Below are positions 1 to 5,869 of a stretch of DNA of 9,544 nt, in pieces; positions within the stretch are counted from its first letter, which is position 1, and each line of letters begins with the position of its first letter. Origin of the DNA: an uncultured Eubacteriales bacterium. Its GTDB lineage: Bacteria; Bacillota; Clostridia; Lachnospirales; Bianqueaceae. The stretch spans positions 1-9,544 of the forward strand of contig ONYR01000138.1 of assembly GCA_900322165.1 (NCBI GenBank), written 5' to 3'. A program made the position numbers and the translations under genes. The notes below the pieces were generated by a model. That model ran no database searches, was not told the DNA's origin, and saw nothing but the letters and a program-made list of their open reading frames with translations.

Positions 1-538
1 CGGCGACATCTTCAGAGCCAATCTGAAGAACCAGACGCCGCTGGGACTGAAGGCTAAAGAGTACATGGATCAGGGTCTCCTGGTTCCTGACTCTTTAACC
101 GTCGATCTTGTCATGGACCGGATCGCACAGGATGATTGCGTGAACGGATACATTTTAGACGGTTTCCCGCGCACACTGAACCAGGCAGCAGCTTTGGATC
201 AGGCGGTCGAAATCGACGCGGCTGTGAATGTAGATGTTCCCGATGATCATATTGTCGACCGCATGGCCGGACGCCGGGTCTGCCCGAAGTGCGGTGAACC
301 ATATCACACCAAGTACAAGGTTCCTCAGAAAGACGGAATCTGCGACCGCTGCGGCTCAGAGCTGATCATCCGCAAGGATGATGAACCGGAGACGGTCCTG
401 AAACGTCTGGTTGTCTACCACGAACAGACTCAACCGCTCATCGACCACTACGGCAAGATGAATAAGCTTGTCACTGTGGACGGTACGCTCTCTGTCGAGG
501 AAGTCACCGAGGAGATCGCAAAGGCACTTGGCAAATGA
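1..538 (+). CDS. adk: Adenylate kinase, 5'-truncated by window edge
   Basis: Adenylate kinase interconverts ATP + AMP and 2 ADP in the cytoplasm and sets the adenylate energy balance. The reading frame is open from base 2 and gives 178 residues. It begins at the GDIFR segment of the AMP-binding region, so roughly 30 N-terminal residues, including the P-loop, lie outside the window. Visible family marks are GDIFR, DGFPRT (AMP site), RMAGRR (start of the LID) and the DDEPETVLKR arginine segment. The LID carries CPKC (codons at 281 and 290) and CDRC (341 and 350), a complete Cys4 zinc site of the Gram-positive type. The stretch between the FPRT helix and the LID (ALDQAVEIDAAVNV) looks about 6-8 residues shorter than in Bacillus Adk as I remember it. 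Its position just before map is the normal one; secY would be expected upstream. The identification is very secure. Confidence 0.97.
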   Translation, partial: GDIFRANLKNQTPLGLKAKEYMDQGLLVPDSLTVDLVMDRIAQDDCVNGYILDGFPRTLNQAAALDQAVEIDAAVNVDVPDDHIVDRMAGRRVCPKCGEPYHTKYKVPQKDGICDRCGSELIIRKDDEPETVLKRLVVYHEQTQPLIDHYGKMNKLVTVDGTLSVEEVTEEIAKALGK

Positions 539-560
539 TCAAAACGCTAAGAGGTAACTC

Positions 561-1331
561 ATGGCGGTCATGATCAAAGATCAGGAAGCTTTCGAGAAGA
601 TGCGGAGGGCAGGTAAGATCGTGGCCGAAGTGCTGCAGGAGATGCAGCGCCTCATCAAACCCGGTATATCCACCGCCGATCTTGACAAGGCTGCCGAAGA
701 GATCATCAGATCTCACGGCGCGCTTCCGTCGTTTAAAGGATACTACGGATATCCCGCCAGTATCTGCGCTTCGATCGATGAGATGGTGATCCACGGCATT
801 CCAAACAAGGACACGATCCTCAGGGAAGGCCAGATCATCTCGATCGATGTCGGAGCGAAAAAGGACGGTTACCACGGCGATGCCGCGAGAACATTTCCGG
901 TAGGGAGGATCAGCGAGGAAGACCGAAAGCTGATCAAGGCTGCGAAGGATGCCTTCTATGAAGGTTATTCCAGAATTCGCCCGGGAATCCATCTTTATAA
1001 GATCTCCGCAGGGATCCAGAAGACGGCCGAGAAAGCCGGCTTCAGCGTGGTAAGGGATTATGTGGGACATGGGATCGGACGCGAGATGCACGAAGATCCT
1101 CAGGTTCCGAATTACCGCCCGCGGGTGCTCTCACGGGGACTGAGGTTAGAGGAAGGGATGGCGATCGCGGTGGAACCGATGATTACCGCCGGCAGCTGGA
1201 AGGTCGAGATCCTTCCGGATGGCTGGGGAGTGATCACGCGGGATGGCAGCAAGGCTGCCCACTACGAAAATACGATCCTGATCACGAAGGACGGAGGAGA
1301 GATCACAACGACCCTCCCCGGACTCGAGTAA
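561..1331 (+). CDS. map: Methionine aminopeptidase, type I
   Basis: This enzyme removes the initiator methionine from nascent proteins in the cytoplasm, using a dinuclear metal centre. The protein has 256 residues, close to the usual 250-265. All expected metal ligands are present: D96 (in IISIDVGA), D107 (in GYHGDAART), H170 (in YVGHGIG), E205 (in AVEPM) and E236 (in HYENT). The catalytic histidines H78 (in VIHGIPN) and H177 (in REMHEDP) are also there. There is no N-terminal zinc-finger extension, so it is the short type Ia form. I chose the ATG at 561 because GAGG at 551-554 lies 6 bases upstream; the in-frame ATG at 570 would leave this site too far away. The gene starts 22 bases after adk and is probably co-transcribed with it. 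Only 23 bases separate it from infA. Confidence 0.97.
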   Translation: MAVMIKDQEAFEKMRRAGKIVAEVLQEMQRLIKPGISTADLDKAAEEIIRSHGALPSFKGYYGYPASICASIDEMVIHGIPNKDTILREGQIISIDVGAKKDGYHGDAARTFPVGRISEEDRKLIKAAKDAFYEGYSRIRPGIHLYKISAGIQKTAEKAGFSVVRDYVGHGIGREMHEDPQVPNYRPRVLSRGLRLEEGMAIAVEPMITAGSWKVEILPDGWGVITRDGSKAAHYENTILITKDGGEITTTLPGLE

Positions 1332-1354
1332 CAAGTGCTGATTTGGAGGTATAA

Positions 1355-1573
1355 ATGTCCAAAAATGACGTAATTGAAGCCGACGGTCAGGTGCTCGACG
1401 CACTTCCGAATGCGCTTTTCAAGGTTCAACTTGAGAATGGGCATGTGCTGATGGCTCACATCAGCGGAAAGATCCGGCAAAACTACATCAGAATTTTACC
1501 GGGAGACAAAGTCAAGATGGAGCTTTCTCCCTACGATTTAACAAAAGGCCGTATCGTTTACCGATACAAGTGA
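1355..1573 (+). CDS. infA: Translation initiation factor IF-1
   Basis: IF-1 binds the A site of the 30S subunit and assists IF-2 and IF-3 during initiation. The product is 72 residues, exactly the typical bacterial length, and is a single OB-fold (S1-like) domain. Diagnostic segments are the N-terminal MSKNDVIEADGQV, the central FKVQLENGHVLMAHISGKIR, and the C-terminal DLTKGRIVYRYK. A strong GGAGG site at 1345-1349 lies 5 bases before the ATG. It sits 23 bases after map and 28 bases before rpmJ. In many Clostridia I would expect a small KOW-domain (L14e-like) gene between map and infA; there is no room for it here. Confidence 0.98.
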   Translation: MSKNDVIEADGQVLDALPNALFKVQLENGHVLMAHISGKIRQNYIRILPGDKVKMELSPYDLTKGRIVYRYK

Positions 1574-1601
1574 TCGGAAACGGTTGGGAAAGGAGCGAAA
1601 A

Positions 1602-1715
1602 ATGAAAGTTCGTTCATCAGTTAAGCCTATGTGCGAGAAGTGCAAGGTGATCAAGCGTAAAGGAAAGATCATGATCATCTGCGAAAACCCGAAGCACAAG
1701 CAAAAACAAGGTTGA
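1602..1715 (+). CDS. rpmJ: 50S ribosomal protein L36
   Basis: L36 is the smallest protein of the large ribosomal subunit. Translation from the ATG at 1602 gives 37 residues (start MKVRSSVKPMCEKCK, end NPKHKQKQG), the standard length. The zinc ribbon is intact: C11, C14, C27 and H32. It is therefore the zinc-binding (C+) paralogue and not the zinc-free form made under zinc shortage. The ribosome binding site is AGGAG at 1591-1595. The stop lies 15 bases before rpsM. The gene is short enough to be missed by ORF callers with a minimum-length cutoff, but the identification is certain. Confidence 0.98.
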   Translation: MKVRSSVKPMCEKCKVIKRKGKIMIICENPKHKQKQG

Positions 1716-1730
1716 TTAGGAGGATAAACC

Positions 1731-2099
1731 ATGGCACGTATTTCAGGCGTTGATCTGCCGAACGACAAGCGCGTCGAGTATGGTCTGACTTATATCTATG
1801 GTATCGGACACACCAGCGCCCTTCGTATTCTGAAGGATGCAGGCGTGGATCCCGACACTCGCTGCCGCGATCTGACGGATGAAGAAGTCGGTAAAATCCG
1901 TACTGTCATCGATGAGACCCAGCTCGTAGAAGGTGACCTTCGTCGTGAAGTTGCGCTGAATATCAAGCGCCTCACCGAGATCAGCTGCTACAGAGGCATC
2001 CGTCATAGAAGAAGTCTTCCGGTCCGTGGTCAGAACACGAAGAACAATGCACGTACCCGCAAAGGTCCTCGTCGTACGATCGCAAACAAGAAGAAGTAA
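1731..2099 (+). CDS. rpsM: 30S ribosomal protein S13
   Basis: S13 sits in the head of the 30S subunit and contacts the P-site tRNA and the intersubunit bridges to the 50S. The protein has 122 residues, as usual. It has the N-terminal helix-two-turn-helix part (ARISGVDLP, YGLTYIYGIG), the conserved YRGIRHRRSLPVRGQNTKNN segment, and a basic C-terminal tail ending GPRRTIANKKK. TAGGAGG at 1717-1723 precedes the ATG by 7 bases. It is the first gene of the classic alpha operon order rpsM-rpsK-rpsD-rpoA-rplQ. The gap to rpmJ is only 15 bases, so there is no room for a dedicated upstream regulatory RNA like the E. coli alpha-operon pseudoknot. Confidence 0.98.
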   Translation: MARISGVDLPNDKRVEYGLTYIYGIGHTSALRILKDAGVDPDTRCRDLTDEEVGKIRTVIDETQLVEGDLRREVALNIKRLTEISCYRGIRHRRSLPVRGQNTKNNARTRKGPRRTIANKKK

Positions 2100-2116
2100 T
2101 TTAGGAGGAGTTTAAC

Positions 2117-2524
2117 GTGGCACCTAAGAAAGCTGTCAAAAAGGCAACCGCAGCCAATCGCCGCCGCACTCGCAAGAATGTTGACAAGGGCGTGGCTCAT
2201 ATTCAGTCTTCATTCAATAACACAATCGTCACCCTGTCTGATACCCAGGGCAATGCGCTGAGCTGGGCTAGTGCAGGTGGACTTGGTTTCCGCGGTTCTC
2301 GTAAGAACACCCCCTATGCTGCTCAGATGGCCGCTGAAACGGCTGCTAAGGCCGCTATGGAGCATGGCCTTAAGAGCGTAGAAGTCAACGTGAAGGGTCC
2401 CGGAGCCGGCCGTGAGGCTGCTATCCGCGCCCTGCAGGCCGCCGGCCTTGAGGTTACCGCCATCCATGATGTAACCCCCGTTCCGCATAACGGATGCCGC
2501 CCGCCGAAGCGCAGAAGAGTCTAA
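2117..2524 (+). CDS. rpsK: 30S ribosomal protein S11, GTG start
   Basis: S11 forms part of the 30S platform and lines the mRNA exit channel near the E site. The product is 135 residues, slightly longer than E. coli S11. It has a lysine/alanine-rich N-terminal extension (APKKAVKKATAANRRR), the core GVAHIQSSFNNTIVTLSD and WASAGGLGFRGSRKNTPYAA, and the conserved C-terminal end THE DVTPVPHNGCRPPKRRRV type. The start codon is GTG at 2117, supported by AGGAGG just upstream at 2103-2108 and by the family N-terminus; there is no in-frame ATG before the conserved core. It lies 17 bases after rpsM and 17 bases before rpsD. Confidence 0.98.
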   Translation: MAPKKAVKKATAANRRRTRKNVDKGVAHIQSSFNNTIVTLSDTQGNALSWASAGGLGFRGSRKNTPYAAQMAAETAAKAAMEHGLKSVEVNVKGPGAGREAAIRALQAAGLEVTAIHDVTPVPHNGCRPPKRRRV

Positions 2525-2541
2525 TAGGAGGTCTTTGACTA

Positions 2542-3135
2542 ATGGCAAGAGATAATACCCCTGTTCTGAAAAGATGCAGAAGCCTTGACCTGGATCCTAC
2601 CTATCTTGGCATTGACAAGAAGTCCAATCGCCAGAAGATCCGTGGCACCAAGAAAAAGTCTGAGTACGGCATTCAGCTGACCGAAAAGCAGAAGGCCAAG
2701 TTCATCTATGGTGTACTTGAGAAGCCCTTCCGCAACTACTTCGATAAAGCCAGCCGCATGAAGGGCCAGGCCGGTGAAAACCTGCTCATGCTCCTTGAGT
2801 CCCGTCTGGACAATGTTATTTTCCGTCTTGGATTTGCTCGCACCCGTAAGGAAGCTCGCCAGATCGTTGATCATCGGCATGTTTCCGTTAACGGCAAGAC
2901 CGTCAACATCCCGTCTTACCTCGTTTCCGCAGGCGACGTGATCGAGATCCGCGAGAAGTACAAGTCCGCAAAGCGTTATAAGGACATCCTCGAAGCAGTC
3001 AACGGCCGTGTCGTTCCCGAATGGCTTACCGCTGATGCCGAGAACCTGAAGGGCACCGTTAACGAGCTGCCGAAGCGCGAGCAGATCGATGTTCCGGTCG
3101 ATGAAATGGCCATCGTCGAGTTGTACAACAAGTAA
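2542..3135 (+). CDS. rpsD: 30S ribosomal protein S4 (zinc-free form)
   Basis: S4 is a primary 16S rRNA binding protein that nucleates 30S assembly and influences decoding accuracy. The protein has 197 residues. The N-terminal region (VLKRCRSLDLDPTYLGIDKK) keeps only one of the four cysteines of the zinc-binding form, so this is the C-minus type. The S4 RNA-binding domain is clear: ESRLDNVIFRLGFARTRKEA, then ARQIVDHRHVSVNGKTVNIP. The C-terminus, IDVPVDEMAIVELYNK, is typical. The overall sequence, including PVLKRCRSL and KPFRNYFDKASRMKG, matches what I remember of Clostridia/Lachnospiraceae S4. TAGGAGGT at 2525-2532 serves the ATG. In Bacillus rpsD is a separate unit; here it lies inside the alpha operon, as in E. 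coli and many Clostridia. Confidence 0.98.
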   Translation: MARDNTPVLKRCRSLDLDPTYLGIDKKSNRQKIRGTKKKSEYGIQLTEKQKAKFIYGVLEKPFRNYFDKASRMKGQAGENLLMLLESRLDNVIFRLGFARTRKEARQIVDHRHVSVNGKTVNIPSYLVSAGDVIEIREKYKSAKRYKDILEAVNGRVVPEWLTADAENLKGTVNELPKREQIDVPVDEMAIVELYNK

Positions 3136-3171
3136 TTGCGTTCAAGGCATAGAAAATAAAGGAGGTTTCCT

Positions 3172-4134
3172 GTGTTTGAATTTGAGAAACCGCGCATTGA
3201 TGTAGCTAACATCAGCGAAGACGGTACCTACGGCAAGTTCGTTGTCGAACCTCTGGAAAGAGGCTACGGTACGACACTCGGAAATTCTCTTCGCAGGATC
3301 ATGCTGTCGTCTCTCCCCGGAGCCGCAATCTCCACGATCAAGATCGACGGTGTGCTGCATGAGTTTTCTACGATTCCCGGAGTGAAGGAAGATGTTTCGG
3401 AAATCATCCTGAACCTGAAAAAAGTTGCGATCAAGTCCCACACGGACAGCAACGACCCGAAGAACGCCTACATCGAGTATGAAGGCGAAGGCATCGTTCG
3501 CGCCCGCGATATCAAGATGGATACCGACTACGAAGTCGTCAATCCCGATCAGGTTATCGCGACCCTGAGCGGCGGCCCGGATTCCAAGCTGGCCATCGAC
3601 CTGACGATCACCAAAGGCCGCGGCTATGTCGGCGCTGACAAGAACAAGGCTGACAATGCCCCGATCGGCGTGATCGCGATCGATTCTCTCTACTCCCCGG
3701 TCGAGCGTGTGAACTTCCTTGTGGAGAACACCCGTGTCGGTCAGATCACTGACTACGACAAGCTGACCATGGAAGTATGGACCAACGGAACGATCAAACC
3801 GGACGAAGCTGTCTCTCTGGCAGCGAAGGTTCTGAATGACCATCTGGCTCTGTTCATTGATCTCTCGGACAACGCAAAGAATACCGAGATCCTGGTAGAA
3901 AAGGAAGAGGACAAGAAGGGCAAGACCCTTGAGACCACGATCGAAGAACTCGATCTGTCGGTTCGTTCCTACAACTGCCTGAAGAGAGCAAACATCAACA
4001 CGGTTGAGGATCTGACGAACAAGACCGAAGAAGAAATGATGAAGGTACGTAATCTCGGACGCAAGTCCCTCGATGAAGTACTGAGCAAGCTGCACGACAT
4101 GGGTCTGTCCCTCAAGGCAGGTCACGAGGAGTGA
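3172..4134 (+). CDS. rpoA: DNA-directed RNA polymerase subunit alpha, GTG start
   Basis: Alpha dimerizes to start RNA polymerase assembly, and its C-terminal domain contacts UP elements and activators. The product is 320 residues. The N-terminal domain (about 1-235) shows EPLERGYGTTLGNSLRRIML and VEDVSEII-like and VNFLVENTRVGQ segments. An acidic/lysine linker follows (about 240-255, VEKEEDKKGK). The C-terminal domain (about 258-315) has VRSYNCLKRANI and VRNLGRKSLDEV. Residues R265, N268, C269, K271, G296, K298, S299 and E302, the E. coli UP-element-binding positions, are all conserved at the same numbers. The start is GTG at 3172, with AAAGGAGGT ending at 3166; the protein begins MFEFEKPRIDV, as expected. 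It lies 36 bases after rpsD. An unusually long gap of 195 bases separates it from rplQ. Confidence 0.98.
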   Translation: MFEFEKPRIDVANISEDGTYGKFVVEPLERGYGTTLGNSLRRIMLSSLPGAAISTIKIDGVLHEFSTIPGVKEDVSEIILNLKKVAIKSHTDSNDPKNAYIEYEGEGIVRARDIKMDTDYEVVNPDQVIATLSGGPDSKLAIDLTITKGRGYVGADKNKADNAPIGVIAIDSLYSPVERVNFLVENTRVGQITDYDKLTMEVWTNGTIKPDEAVSLAAKVLNDHLALFIDLSDNAKNTEILVEKEEDKKGKTLETTIEELDLSVRSYNCLKRANINTVEDLTNKTEEEMMKVRNLGRKSLDEVLSKLHDMGLSLKAGHEE

Positions 4135-4329
4135 GCTTGAATCACCCGTCTGAGCCGGATGGGTGGTTACGGTTTTGGACTGAGACATCAGTCGTAAAAG
4201 ACCGGGAATGCCGTCAAATCTGACAAGGCGGCATTCTGTCTGGCTCTTTCAGGAAAGCTCCTGATGCACTCACCGAGCGTGAGACACAGCTGCTTTCTCT
4301 GGGAAGAGCATTTATAGGAGGATAATACA
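4135..4329 (+). promoter_or_regulatory. Hairpin-rich rpoA-rplQ intergenic region, possible rplQ leader RNA
   Basis: This 195-base gap holds no credible ORF but contains six consecutive inverted repeats. They are 4140-4150/4158-4168 (11 pairs including two G-U, 7-base loop); 4178-4183/4188-4193 (GACTGA-GACA-TCAGTC, perfect); 4206-4213/4229-4236 (GAATGCCG/CGGCATTC, perfect); 4249-4254/4259-4264 (TCAGGA-AAGC-TCCTGA, perfect); 4269-4273/4279-4283 (CTCAC/GTGAG); and 4297-4300/4305-4308 with a GGGA loop. None is followed by a run of T residues, so they are not classical terminators. I see no convincing promoter. The rplQ ribosome binding site TAGGAGG (4315-4321) is left unpaired downstream of the last hairpin. 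A structured leader or mRNA-processing region is an inference; no known family is recognised. Confidence 0.5.
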
Positions 4330-4866
4330 ATGGCTGAATACAGAAAGCTTGGAAGAACATCTTCTCAGCGTAAAGCGCTTCTGCGCAACCAGGTCACGAA
4401 CCTGCTTTATCATGGCCGTATCACCACGACCACCACGAAGGCGAAGGAAATCCGCCGCGAAGCTGAAAAGCTTATTACCCTGGCGATCCGCGAGAAGGAC
4501 AATTACGAGAACGTTACCGTTACCGTAAAGGTTCCGCGCAAGGACAAGAACGGTCAGCGCGTCAAGGAAGTCAAGGATGGCAAGAAGGTTACGGTTTATG
4601 ACGAAGTTCAGAAAACCATCAAGAAGGACAACGCTTCCAGACTGTTCGCTCGCCGTCAGATGCTGAAGGTCTTTGTCCCGGTTACCGAAGTCCCGGCTGA
4701 CGGTGTCAAAGTCAGAAGCAACAGCAAGAAGGTCGACATGGTTGCTAAGATGTTTGATGAAATCGCTCCCAAGTACGAGAATCGTAAGGGCGGTTACACC
4801 CGCATTGTCAAAGTCGGTCCCCGTAAGGGTGACGGTGCAGAAGTCGCCATCATCGAGTTGGTATAA
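4330..4866 (+). CDS. rplQ: 50S ribosomal protein L17 with internal insertion
   Basis: L17 lies near the peptide exit tunnel of the 50S subunit. The ends are standard: MAEYRKLGRTSSQRKALLRN at the start and GGYTRIVKVGPRKGDGAEVA then IIELV at the end. The product is 178 residues, against about 120 in Bacillus. The extra length is mainly one insertion of about 45-50 residues (about 56-102: NVTVTVKVPRKDKNG, VKDGKKVTVYDEVQKTIKKD) between the KLITLAI helix and the SRLFARRQ segment, plus a smaller one near VPADGVKVRSNSKKV. The insertion is charged and looks like a beta hairpin. I recall similar enlarged L17 proteins in some Clostridia, so it is probably lineage-specific and not a defect. TAGGAGG at 4315-4321 precedes the ATG. 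It is the last gene of the alpha operon, followed by a terminator. Confidence 0.97.
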   Translation: MAEYRKLGRTSSQRKALLRNQVTNLLYHGRITTTTTKAKEIRREAEKLITLAIREKDNYENVTVTVKVPRKDKNGQRVKEVKDGKKVTVYDEVQKTIKKDNASRLFARRQMLKVFVPVTEVPADGVKVRSNSKKVDMVAKMFDEIAPKYENRKGGYTRIVKVGPRKGDGAEVAIIELV

Positions 4867-4876
4867 AGATTTCTCC

Positions 4877-4909
4877 AAGCAGGTCAGACTTCGGACTGAC
4901 CTGCTTTTT
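4877..4909 (+). terminator. Intrinsic terminator after rplQ
   Basis: The arms AAGCAGGTCAG (4877-4887) and CTGACCTGCTT (4896-4906) pair perfectly over 11 bp. The loop region contains CTTCGG (4889-4894), which can close as a stable UUCG tetraloop above an A-A mismatch. A run of five T residues (4905-4909) follows. It lies 11 bases after the rplQ stop and marks the end of the ribosomal operon before the ECF genes. Confidence 0.92.
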
Positions 4910-4969
4910 CGTTCATTTTGAGATAAGTACGGATTATCAGGAAACCCGGTTTCCGGAAAGGAGCAGCGC

Positions 4970-5869
4970 ATGGAAGAAATGATCAAGAGCCAGGATCTTG
5001 TCTATATTTACGACGATGATGATGATCAGACTTCGATCGAAGTGACGGCTTCGGGCGGAACACCGTCAAGTGAGTCCAACCAGGAAGAGAAGCCGCATGC
5101 GCTTGACGGAGTTTCCATTCAGGTTGAAAAAGGTGAATTTGTAGTCATCCTCGGCCATAACGGCTCCGGAAAATCCACCTTCGCACGTCATATCAATGCC
5201 CTGATGCTGCCAACGGAAGGCGCGATCTATGTCGAGGGCATGGATACGAGAGAGGATGTCAATATCTGGAAGATCCGCCAGAAGGCCGGAATGATCTTCC
5301 AGAATCCTGACAACCAGATGATCGCTTCGATCGTCGAAGAGGACGTGGCCTTCGGGCCGGAGAACCTCGGCATTGCGCCGGATACGATCCGGGTCAATGT
5401 GAAAGAGGCGCTTGAAGCGGTCGGAATGTCGCATTACAAAAATGCCAACCCGACCCATTTATCGGGCGGACAGAAACAGCGAATTGCGATCGCGGGCATT
5501 CTGGCCATGAAGCCCGAGTGCATCGTGCTCGATGAGCCGACCGCGATGCTGGACCCGAGAGGCCGCAGTGAAGTCATGAGGACGCTGCTGAAGCTGAACC
5601 GGGAAGAAAAAATGACCGTTGTCCATATTACGCACTATATGGAAGAAGCCGCGCAGGCCGACCGTGTCATTGTCATGGATCATGGCAAGGTCGTGATGGA
5701 AGGAACGCCGAGAGAGGTGTTTTCACACGTCGAGGAGCTTAAGGCACTCGGACTGGACGTTCCTCCGATGACAGAGCTTGCGTTCAGGCTTCGAAAAAAA
5801 GGAATCGACGTTCAAGGTGATATCCTGACCGTGGAAGAAATGGTAGGTGCCTTATGCCGATTGAATTAA
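4970..5869 (+). CDS. ecfA1: ECF transporter ATPase EcfA1 (CbiO-like) with acidic insertion
   Basis: EcfA1 is one of two ABC ATPases that power group II energy-coupling-factor importers for vitamins or metal ions; it acts on the inner membrane face with EcfA2 and EcfT. All nucleotide-binding motifs are intact: Walker A GHNGSGKST (62-70), Q-loop Q111 in IFQNPDNQM, signature LSGGQ (164-168), Walker B IVLDEP with catalytic E189, and H-loop H222 in HITHYMEEA. Length is 299 residues. The N-terminal strand is followed by an insertion at about 15-42: five aspartates (D15-D19), then a Ser/Thr/Gly/Glu-rich low-complexity stretch before PHALDGVSI. The ATG at 4970 is supported by AAAGGAG ending 6 bases upstream; the ATG at 4979 is an alternative. 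It overlaps ecfA2 by 16 bases. No clear promoter is visible in the 103-base gap after rplQ, only a small dyad at 4940-4954 (GGAAAC-CCG-GTTTCC) next to the ribosome binding site. Confidence 0.95.
   Translation: MEEMIKSQDLVYIYDDDDDQTSIEVTASGGTPSSESNQEEKPHALDGVSIQVEKGEFVVILGHNGSGKSTFARHINALMLPTEGAIYVEGMDTREDVNIWKIRQKAGMIFQNPDNQMIASIVEEDVAFGPENLGIAPDTIRVNVKEALEAVGMSHYKNANPTHLSGGQKQRIAIAGILAMKPECIVLDEPTAMLDPRGRSEVMRTLLKLNREEKMTVVHITHYMEEAAQADRVIVMDHGKVVMEGTPREVFSHVEELKALGLDVPPMTELAFRLRKKGIDVQGDILTVEEMVGALCRLN

Noticed and set aside
504..1091. - strand open frame of 195 codons opposite adk/map
   Set aside because: It lies wholly opposite the conserved adk and map genes, has no recognisable motifs, and no promoter or ribosome binding site stands out.
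1716..1730. Alpha-operon pseudoknot for S4 autoregulation ahead of rpsM, as in E. coli
   Set aside because: Only 15 bases lie between rpmJ and rpsM and they hold just the ribosome binding site.
3142..4188. Long open frame on the - strand (348 codons) opposite rpoA
   Set aside because: It is antisense to a complete, well-conserved rpoA. Its translation matches no family I recognise, and long antisense frames are common opposite codon-biased genes.
4206..4248. GAATGCCG/CGGCATTC hairpin as an intrinsic terminator between rpoA and rplQ
   Set aside because: The sequence after the stem (TGTCTGGCTCTTT) has no adequate T run, so termination is not supported; it is treated as part of the hairpin cluster.
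4673..4921. + strand frame of 82 codons overlapping the end of rplQ
   Set aside because: It is out of frame within rplQ and runs through the intrinsic terminator, so it is a shadow frame.
4910..4969. Promoter for the ecfA1 operon in the gap after the rplQ terminator
   Set aside because: TTGAGA (4918-4923) has no -10 box at a proper distance, and GATTAT (4932-4937) has no -35 partner, so I could not support a promoter here.
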